Below, one piece after another: positions 26,424 through 33,471 of a stretch of DNA of 64,000 nucleotides. Every line of letters starts with the position of its first letter. The stretch's first letter is position 1. Both the position numbers and the translations under genes were made by a program. This stretch comes from Anaerolineae bacterium (GTDB lineage Bacteria > Chloroflexota > Anaerolineae > UBA4142 > SHND01), in NCBI GenBank assembly GCA_021463195.1, contig JAJTXZ010000006.1:1-64000 (forward strand), read 5' to 3'. Under the pieces are notes generated by a model. The model had not been told where the DNA came from. It saw only the letters and a list, made by a program, of their open reading frames with translations, and ran no database searches.

Positions 26424-28154
26424 TTATTCGCGCTGCGTTGTCAGCAAAAATCCCGCGCGATATTCTTCCGGCAGCGTCGCGGCAATCGAGTCAATCAATG
26501 TGTATGCGCGCGCGTCCAATTCATTCGCGCGTTCAACATTTTTTTGCGCGCGTTCGAATTGACTCCAGCGCGCGTAAATTTGCCACAACGCGCGGCGCGA
26601 ACCGACGCGCGCGGCATAACTCTGCGCGCGTTCAAACGCCGCGCGCGCCGCCGCGAAATGGCGCAGCCGCGCCAACGCGCGACCGCGATACAAATCCGCG
26701 TCGGCGATAAAACTCTCCAGTCCAAGTTGAATTAAATACGCCGCAAGCGTTTCCATGTACTCGACCACTTGCGCTGCGCGACCGCGCGCCAAACCGATTT
26801 CCCCTTGAACGATAATGCTCGGCATGTACGAAAACTCGAGTTCCGTTTGCGCGTGCGTGTGCGCGTCTTGCAAAATACTTTGCGCGCGTTCTGGCTCGCC
26901 GCGCAAAAAAACAAGATACGCGAGCGCGGCTTTGGCGGGCGCGCGATACAACGGGATTTCGATTTCCGCTTGGGCGATTTGAATGACGCGATAGCCCAAT
27001 TCGATTTCGCCGACAAACGTGTACGCCAGCGCCAAGTTGGTCGCGGCAATGAGCGCGATGCCGGTGCCGGTTTGACGCGCGATTTCATAGCCGCGCCGTA
27101 ATTCGTCCAACGCGCGGCCATACGCGCCTGCCTCGATCAAGCGCAAACCGCGAAACGAGCGCGCCAAACCTTGCCCCCACAAACTGCCAATGCGCTCGCT
27201 AATTTCTAGCGCTTGGTCCGACAAAACTTGCGCGCGCGCGTAATCGCCCCAGCAATATTCCAAGACTCCCGCGCTATTGAGATTGTCCGCGAGCATCGGC
27301 AAAATTTCGAGATCGCGCCATAACGCTTGCGCCGCCGCCGAAGCGGCGCGCGATTTCTCGGACTGCCCGACAGCAAAATAACCATAGTTGGCAAGGTCGT
27401 TCAAGGTATAAGCGCTTTGCATTTTCAAATTCAACTGACGCGCCAACGCCAGCGATTGTTCGCCATATTCCACCGCCGCGCGCGCGTTGCCCGTAAAGCC
27501 ATTGAGCAGCAAAAGACACCACAGCGTTTTGGCTTCCGCCGCGCCATCCTTTAACGCGCGCGCCAGCGCGAGCGCGCGGTCGCAAATTTCGCGTCCGCGG
27601 CGCGGGTCAAAGAGCGCCGTGGGCGTCGCGCGCAAAACCGCTTGCAGCAGCAAACCCGCGAGTTCCAACCGCGCGTCGTTCCGTTCGCGCGCCAATTCAA
27701 TCAAACCGCGGTACGTTTCCAGCGCGCGCGTGTACTCGTCGCGCAACTCGTACATGCGCCCGAGTTTGGTTACGAGGGCGATGATGGTTTCGCGTTCGCT
27801 GTCGAGCCGCAGCGCGGCATCCAGCGCGGCGCGATAATGTTCCAACGCTTCCGCTTTGGCGAATATGCGCGCTTCGGCATCGCCCGCGCGAGTCGCGTAC
27901 ATCAAAATCTCCGCGTCGTCGCCCGCTTCTAAAAAATGTTTCGCCAACAGCGCGGCGCTTTCGTTTTGCGCGTTCGGCTCTGCGCGTTCGAGCGCTTTGC
28001 CAATCGCGCGATGCAAACGTTTGCGTTCGTTTTTCAAAAGCGACGCGTACGCGGTATCTTGGACGAGCGCGTGTTTGAACAGATATTCATTTTGTTCCAA
28101 TGCGCGCACAAGTTGATTGCGTTCGAGCTGCGCGAGTAAAGCTGCGAGTTCCAT
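26424..28154 (-). CDS. Orphan C-terminal TPR half of the cyclase/AAA-ATPase family (tail 1)
   Basis: 576 aa. ELAALLAQLERNQLVRALEQ, then NEYLFKHALVQDTAYASLLK, continues almost exactly where the head gene at 28268 stops (QVLAAEQERNA), so head and tail 1 look like one ancestral gene split at its linker. The rest is TPR. The 113-bp gap from the head holds an intrinsic terminator (28194-28210), and no ribosome site is seen before the ATG at 28154. It shares a 52-bp block (28010-28061) with tail 3, one base different. It ends LPEEYRAGFLLTTQRE, homologous to tail 2. It may be expressed from its own unseen promoter, or may be silent. Confidence 0.75.
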   Translation of the reverse strand: MELAALLAQLERNQLVRALEQNEYLFKHALVQDTAYASLLKNERKRLHRAIGKALERAEPNAQNESAALLAKHFLEAGDDAEILMYATRAGDAEARIFAKAEALEHYRAALDAALRLDSERETIIALVTKLGRMYELRDEYTRALETYRGLIELARERNDARLELAGLLLQAVLRATPTALFDPRRGREICDRALALARALKDGAAEAKTLWCLLLLNGFTGNARAAVEYGEQSLALARQLNLKMQSAYTLNDLANYGYFAVGQSEKSRAASAAAQALWRDLEILPMLADNLNSAGVLEYCWGDYARAQVLSDQALEISERIGSLWGQGLARSFRGLRLIEAGAYGRALDELRRGYEIARQTGTGIALIAATNLALAYTFVGEIELGYRVIQIAQAEIEIPLYRAPAKAALAYLVFLRGEPERAQSILQDAHTHAQTELEFSYMPSIIVQGEIGLARGRAAQVVEYMETLAAYLIQLGLESFIADADLYRGRALARLRHFAAARAAFERAQSYAARVGSRRALWQIYARWSQFERAQKNVERANELDARAYTLIDSIAATLPEEYRAGFLLTTQRE

Positions 28155-28193
28155 AGAGTCCGACTCGGCTCAAAGGCATGCTCTGCGGCAAAA

Positions 28194-28210
28194 ATAAAGC
28201 GGCGCTTTAT
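28194..28210 (-). terminator. Intrinsic terminator after the cyclase/ATPase head gene
   Basis: Minus strand ATAAAGC-GCC-GCTTTAT, a 7-bp stem with a 3-nt loop, followed by TTTTT. It lies in the 113-bp gap between the head gene stop (28268) and the start of tail 1 (28154), so it would separate their transcription. Confidence 0.6.
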
Positions 28211-28267
28211 GCCCGCGCCAACAGAGAATGAAATCGAGCTTGTTTAAAAACCAGAGGGCGCAAAAAA

Positions 28268-30208
28268 TCACGCGTTCCGTTCTTGCTCCGCCGCCAGCAC
28301 CTGCGCCAACACCTTTACTTGGAATTTTCTGCCAATGACGGACGCGATTTGCAGCACGCGTTTCGCGTCTTCGGGTAAACGGTCAATGCGCGCGATGAGG
28401 ACGCCTTGCAGCGTGTCGGGAATATCAATCGTGTTGATCGGTTTCGCCACAATCCATTCGCCATTTTGACGCGCGAGATTGCCGCGCTCAATCAACATGC
28501 GAATCACTTCTTCGACAAAGAACGGATTGCCCTCCGCTTTGGCGAGAATGAGTTGACGCGCATTTTCGGGCAGCGTTTCGATTTCCAAAAGATTCGTCAC
28601 CAGCTCTTGCGAATCTTTTTCCGAAAGCGGCGCGAGATGCAATTCCGTCATGCCCGCGCCCGCGATTTCGCGCGCTTGCGTCACAAGTTTCCAACCCGGC
28701 GCATCTTTGTCGGGGCGCGTGATGAATGCAAACACAACGGGCGTTTCGGCGACGATGGCATTCACCTGCGATAACAATTCAACCGACGACGGGTCCGCCC
28801 AATGAATATCTTCGCAAATGATGATGAGCGCGGACGATTCCGCGCATTTTTGCAAAAAGCGTTTGTACGCGGCGACGTATTTCGCTTGCAGCGCGGGTCC
28901 GTCGAGATATTTCACGCGCGCCGCCATGTCCTCTTCGAGTTTCACGCCGAGCAAGTGACCGAGAAACGGGTACACCTCTTTTTTCTCTGCCCCAAAAAGT
29001 TTTTCCGTCACGGTCAACAACGCGGCGTGTGTTTCTTCTTCCGTCGCGCCAGCAGGCGCGCCGACGAGCGCGCGCAACACATCCGCGCTCAAGTGATGCG
29101 CCATCGAAGACCCGTACGACAAGCAGCGTCCTTCCACCCAACGCAGTTGATTTTCCCCGGTATCCATCAACGCGGCTTTGCGCCATTCGGCAATGAGACG
29201 CGATTTGCCGAGACCCGCTTCGCCAATCACCGCGACGCTCGAACCGTGTCCCATTTTTACATCGTCGGTAATCTGCAATAGCGTGGAATACTCGCGGCGG
29301 CGTCCCACCATCGGCGAAACCAAGCCCGCGATGCCGCGCGTGCGAATGGCGCCGCGTTTGGCTTCCAACACACGATAGACATGCACCGGTTCCGCCTTGC
29401 CTTTGATTTCCGTCAACCCTTTATCTTCAAATTCAAAAACGCCCGTCACGAGACGCTGGGTATTTTCGGCGATGAAAATGGTGTTGGGGTCGGCGGCGGT
29501 TTGCATACGCGCGGCAAGATTGATGGCGTCGCCCATCGCCGTGTATTCAAATTTGTAATCGCTGCCGATGTTGCCGACGACGACGAGCCCGGTATTCAAA
29601 CCGACGCGCACGGAAAAATCCATCCCGTACTGTTTTTGAATTTTTTCGCGGTACTGTTCGATGCTCTCGATAATTTCAAGTCCCGCGAGAATCGCGCGCT
29701 GCGGGTCGTCTTCGTGAGCGAGCGGCGCGCCAAAGAACGCCAGAATCGCATCGCCCATCAAACGCGCGACGGTGCCTTCGTAATCGTGAACGGGCTTGAT
29801 GAGATATTCGAACGCGTTGTTCATAATCTCTGCCCATTCTTCGGGGTCGAGCTGCTCCGCCATCAAAGTCGAACCTTTGACATCGCAAAACAAAATCGTC
29901 ACGATGCGGCGTTCGCCTTCAACCGCTTTCGACATGCGCGCGGCATCAAGTTTCGCGGCGACCTCTTTGGTCATGAATTTTTCGACGAGCGAGTCGCGCG
30001 GTGTAGAGACTGGGGGCTGGGGACTAGAGACTGGAGACTGATTACTGATTACTAGCGTCTGCAAATTGAATCCGCAGTTGTTGCAGAATTTCGCGCCTGC
30101 GGGATTGACGGTGTTGCAGTTGGGACAGGCGCGCTGCTGTGGCTGTCCACAGTTGGAACAAAATTTCGCGCCCGCCGGATTTTCAGTACTACAATTCCAA
30201 CATTTCAT
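28268..30208 (-). CDS. Double zinc ribbon - class III nucleotide cyclase - AAA ATPase (head, lacking TPR tail)
   Basis: 646 aa from the ATG at 30208, which has GGAGGAG just upstream. Two zinc ribbons (CWNC...CSNC, CPNC...CNNC, residues 3-45) come first. A Gln/Pro/Ser linker from a word repeat follows (SNQSPVSSPQPPVSTP). The class III cyclase spans about 100-285, with metal Asp109 (FCDVKGST) and Asp153 (MGDAIL) and GLNTGLVVVGNIG. The AAA ATPase follows with GEAGLGKS (329-336) and IIICEDIHWADP. It should go on into a large TPR region but stops at QVLAAEQERNA. Three such regions follow as separate genes. Probable cyclic-nucleotide signalling protein whose sensor part is detached; adenylate versus guanylate specificity is not assigned. 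Confidence 0.85.
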   Translation of the reverse strand: MKCWNCSTENPAGAKFCSNCGQPQQRACPNCNTVNPAGAKFCNNCGFNLQTLVISNQSPVSSPQPPVSTPRDSLVEKFMTKEVAAKLDAARMSKAVEGERRIVTILFCDVKGSTLMAEQLDPEEWAEIMNNAFEYLIKPVHDYEGTVARLMGDAILAFFGAPLAHEDDPQRAILAGLEIIESIEQYREKIQKQYGMDFSVRVGLNTGLVVVGNIGSDYKFEYTAMGDAINLAARMQTAADPNTIFIAENTQRLVTGVFEFEDKGLTEIKGKAEPVHVYRVLEAKRGAIRTRGIAGLVSPMVGRRREYSTLLQITDDVKMGHGSSVAVIGEAGLGKSRLIAEWRKAALMDTGENQLRWVEGRCLSYGSSMAHHLSADVLRALVGAPAGATEEETHAALLTVTEKLFGAEKKEVYPFLGHLLGVKLEEDMAARVKYLDGPALQAKYVAAYKRFLQKCAESSALIIICEDIHWADPSSVELLSQVNAIVAETPVVFAFITRPDKDAPGWKLVTQAREIAGAGMTELHLAPLSEKDSQELVTNLLEIETLPENARQLILAKAEGNPFFVEEVIRMLIERGNLARQNGEWIVAKPINTIDIPDTLQGVLIARIDRLPEDAKRVLQIASVIGRKFQVKVLAQVLAAEQERNA

Positions 30209-30495
30209 TCTGCTCCTCCGGAGCGGCGACGGACAACGGACAAAGGACGACACAAATTGGTTGTCGGTTATCTGCGGTCTGTCGTCATGGTTTCTATGAA
30301 CGCCCTTGGAAATTCACCTACAAAGACACGTCGTTCGTTTTTTGGAACGGAATGCGGCGGTTTTGGACAGCTTGACACACAACCATGACTTGCGCGCGCG
30401 CGTTTTTTCAGTCGCCTCCGCAAGTCGTTTAATTAATGTTCATTTATCAGGTCGTGCGGTTGGGAAAAAAAAAGAGAGCGTGCGCCGATGCGATT

Positions 30496-30523
30496 ATTCT
30501 AGGCGAAATACGGGGATGGTCAA
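30496..30523 (-). promoter_or_regulatory. Promoter of the cyclase/ATPase head gene, in the 311-bp gap 30209-30519
   Basis: Minus strand TTGACC (30518-30523), 16 nt, TAGAAT (30496-30501). It overlaps the stop codon of the upstream regulator gene and gives a leader of about 280 nt. The gap 30209-30519 otherwise contains word repeats (ACGGACAACGGACAAAGG type, about 30228-30262), an A/G-rich run near 30466-30480, and no gene. Confidence 0.5.
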
Positions 30524-33351
30524 GAGGGTGGCAAAGTTTCGAGCGAATGCGAAATTTCGTCCAGCGTCTGCGCGGGCGCGCCGATTTCGCGCGCGAGCGA
30601 CGCGGCTTGGCGCAAATAATTTTCGGCGCGGGAAATTTCATGTTGGACGCGGGCGAGTTTGCCCAACAGAATGAGCAAATGAAGCATGTTGGAACGGTCG
30701 CCAAATTTATCGAGTTGAGACAGCGCGGCTTGCGCGATTTCATACGCGCGCGCCGGATCGTCGTGCGCATAGACTTGAGCGAGATGAACTTGGGTAATCG
30801 CGCCAATATGCGGTTCGCCGCTCGCTTTGGCAATGTCCAACGCTTCGCCTAGAAATTTTTGCGCGGCTTGGAAATTTTCCCGCCGCACCGCCAACATGGC
30901 GAGATTATTCAAGAGATGCGCGGTTTGATGGAAAATATTCGCCGCGCGCGCAAAGACGAGGCCGCGCTGGAGATACTCGGTTGCCGCGGCGTAATCGCCC
31001 TTTTCATGCGCCAGTTGTCCGAGATTGTTGAGCGCGCCCGCGCAGCCCCACGCGCTTTCGATTTTTTCGTATAGCTCGTAACTCGCTTGGAAAAATTTTT
31101 CGCTCGCGGCGAGTTCGCCGCGGCCCCATTCCGCCGCGCCGAGAAAGAGCAACGCATACGCGATTTCGTACTCGTCGCGCGCCTTTTCTAAAAACGGCAA
31201 ACCGCGTTCTACCAATTCGAGCGTTTTTGAAAATTCGCCTAAGCGAAAACGCATCCATCCTTCCCGAATCAGCAGCTGCCCTAACACATGTTTCGCTTCG
31301 GACGAACGCTTGGGCAGCGCTTCCACACATCCACGCGCGTCGGCGTACAACTGCGCGCCGAGCGAAAATTCACCGCGCATTTCCAAGATAACGAACAGCG
31401 GTTCCATGTAGGCGCGGATAGATTTCCATGCGAGCTCTGACCACGCCGCAGCCCAACCCGCTAACACGTTCGCGAGTTCTTGCGTGAGCGCGTTCAGCGC
31501 GACTTGGTCGCCCGCGCCTTTGAGCGCGCCTTCGTGCGCGGCGGCAAACGCGGCGAAAAATTCGGAATGTTTTGCGCGCGCGACGGCGTTTTCAGCCGCG
31601 TCTTGCTCCAATTTTTCGCGCGCGAATTGATGCGCGAGTTGGTGCATGCCATAGCGCGACGCCGCGTCCACGCGCGCCAGCGATTTATCCGCCAGCGCAT
31701 TCAAGTCTTGCGGTGACGCGTCGGCGATTGCGCGCGCGGCATCGCGCGTCCAGCCGCCGTGAAAGACCGCGAGCTTGCGCCATACCGCGCGTTCGCGTTC
31801 ACTCAAACGCTGCCATGAATACTCGAACACGGCGCGCAGACTTGTTTGCCGCGTCGGCACATCGCGCAAATTTGTCGCCAGGATATCATAGCCGCGCTCC
31901 AATTCGCGCGCGAGCTCTTGACAACTGTATTGCGATACCCACGCGGCAGCCAATTCAATCCCCAAAGGCAAGCCCTGCGTCAATTCGCACACGCGCGCAA
32001 TCGGCAGCGCGTTGGATGCGTCCAGCGTAAACGCGGGGGACGCTTGCTGCGCGCGTTCAACAAACAACCGCACCGCGTCAAAGGCGGCGATGTTGGCGGC
32101 GGCGGTCGCGCGCGGATACGCGACTCCATCTAACGGCATTGGCCATTCCGCGCGCAAATTCAATTTTTCGCGCGAGGTGACAAGAAACTTTACGCGCGGC
32201 GCGTGCGTCATTAAATCAACGAGCCAGCGTGTATCGGCGATGACGTTTTCAAAATTATCGAGGACGACGAGCAATTCTTTGGCGCGCAAGTAATCGGTGA
32301 TTTGCGCCAAAGGGGCCGCCGCCGAGAGCGGCAGCCCCAACGCCTGACTCAGCGCGGGCGCAATCAAATCGGACGCGGCAAGTTCAGCGAGCGAAACGAA
32401 TACGACGCCGTCCAGAAACGCGCCCAAATCGCGTACGCGCGCGGCGGCTTGCAAGGCGAGACGCGTTTTGCCTACGCCACCAACGCCTGTCAGCGTAATC
32501 AAGCGCGCGTTGGGATTGAGCAATAAATTTTCAAGCTGCGCCAGTTCCGTCTCGCGTCCGACAAAGAGCGTCGTTTGCAAAGGCAAATTAAAACGGGGCG
32601 CGGCGTCTGCCGCGCGAAGCCGTTCGTACCAAACGCGCGTTTCGGCGAATGGTTCGACGCCCATTTCAGCGCGCAAAATATTGCGGCAAGTTTCATATTG
32701 CGCGAGCGCGGCGCTGCGTTGTCCGGTGCGCGCATACAAGAGCATCAGTTGACGATGCGCTTCTTCGCGCCACGGCTCGAGCGTCAGTAATTGTTTGGCA
32801 TACGTAATGGCGACGGCGTATTGTCCACGCGCGGCGAGTTCGCGCATCAACGTTTCGTGCGCCACGACCGCCAAATCATGCCAGCGCGCGCGCTGCGTCA
32901 AAACCCATTCTTCAAATTCGGGCGCGTCACGCACATAAAAACCCGCGAGAAATTCACCGTGATAAAGCGCGACCAGAGATTGGAGCCCGGAGATTGAAGC
33001 TTGGAAAGAGTCTCGCGGTTCGGGTTTCCAGTCTCCAATTTTCCCAAACGCTTCCACGTCCAAAAAATACGCCGCGTCGCGCCGAAATTCCACCGTGTCG
33101 CGCGTGATTTCGAAATAGGGGTCGAGCAATTTTTTGAGGTTGGCAAGGGCTTGGCGCAGATTGGATTTGGCGTCGGCATCGGACATATCGCCCCATAATA
33201 ACGTGGCAAGATATTCGCGCGCCTGCGGGCGCGCGGTGACGACGAGATAGACCAGCAGCGCGCGCACTTTGTTGGAGAGAAATCCGCTGACAGGCGTCTC
33301 GTCTAGCGCGACGGTCAAACTGCCCAGAAATTCCAGACGCAAAGTGGACAT
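30520..33351 (-). CDS. SARP-type regulator: winged helix, BTAD, NB-ARC ATPase, TPR
   Basis: 943 aa. LRLEFLGSLTVALDETPV and NKVRALLVYLVVTAR are the OmpR-like winged helix. The BTAD runs to about residue 245 (FETCRNILRAEMGVEP-like AQYETCRNIL). Then comes NB-ARC with GVGGVGKT (289-296), VVLDNFENVI and LPLGIELAAAWV, and TPR repeats to the end (GALNNLGQLAHEKGDYAAAT). This is the AfsR/SARP order, the mirror of the gene at 4904. I choose the ATG at 33351 over upstream codons because the proposed promoter covers 33365-33393. A DWKPEPRDSFQASISG stretch within the BTAD region derives from a word repeat (about 32980-33045). Target genes are unknown. Confidence 0.85.
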   Translation of the reverse strand: MSTLRLEFLGSLTVALDETPVSGFLSNKVRALLVYLVVTARPQAREYLATLLWGDMSDADAKSNLRQALANLKKLLDPYFEITRDTVEFRRDAAYFLDVEAFGKIGDWKPEPRDSFQASISGLQSLVALYHGEFLAGFYVRDAPEFEEWVLTQRARWHDLAVVAHETLMRELAARGQYAVAITYAKQLLTLEPWREEAHRQLMLLYARTGQRSAALAQYETCRNILRAEMGVEPFAETRVWYERLRAADAAPRFNLPLQTTLFVGRETELAQLENLLLNPNARLITLTGVGGVGKTRLALQAAARVRDLGAFLDGVVFVSLAELAASDLIAPALSQALGLPLSAAAPLAQITDYLRAKELLVVLDNFENVIADTRWLVDLMTHAPRVKFLVTSREKLNLRAEWPMPLDGVAYPRATAAANIAAFDAVRLFVERAQQASPAFTLDASNALPIARVCELTQGLPLGIELAAAWVSQYSCQELARELERGYDILATNLRDVPTRQTSLRAVFEYSWQRLSERERAVWRKLAVFHGGWTRDAARAIADASPQDLNALADKSLARVDAASRYGMHQLAHQFAREKLEQDAAENAVARAKHSEFFAAFAAAHEGALKGAGDQVALNALTQELANVLAGWAAAWSELAWKSIRAYMEPLFVILEMRGEFSLGAQLYADARGCVEALPKRSSEAKHVLGQLLIREGWMRFRLGEFSKTLELVERGLPFLEKARDEYEIAYALLFLGAAEWGRGELAASEKFFQASYELYEKIESAWGCAGALNNLGQLAHEKGDYAAATEYLQRGLVFARAANIFHQTAHLLNNLAMLAVRRENFQAAQKFLGEALDIAKASGEPHIGAITQVHLAQVYAHDDPARAYEIAQAALSQLDKFGDRSNMLHLLILLGKLARVQHEISRAENYLRQAASLAREIGAPAQTLDEISHSLETLPPS

Positions 33352-33364
33352 ACGAATCACGCGC

Positions 33365-33393
33365 AGAATAGCATGGGGAAATGGAGGCGTCAA
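33365..33393 (-). promoter_or_regulatory. Promoter of the SARP-type regulator
   Basis: Minus strand TTGACG (33388-33393), 17 nt, TATTCT (33365-33370). The expected start of transcription falls only a few bases before the ATG at 33351, so the message would be nearly leaderless, consistent with the lack of a ribosome site. Confidence 0.5.
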
Positions 33394-33471
33394 GCGCCGC
33401 GATTTAATTCGAAAGGAGCAAGCCAGTTTTTAAAAGTTGACAAACGATGCAAAAGCCGAATCTCGCCTTCT

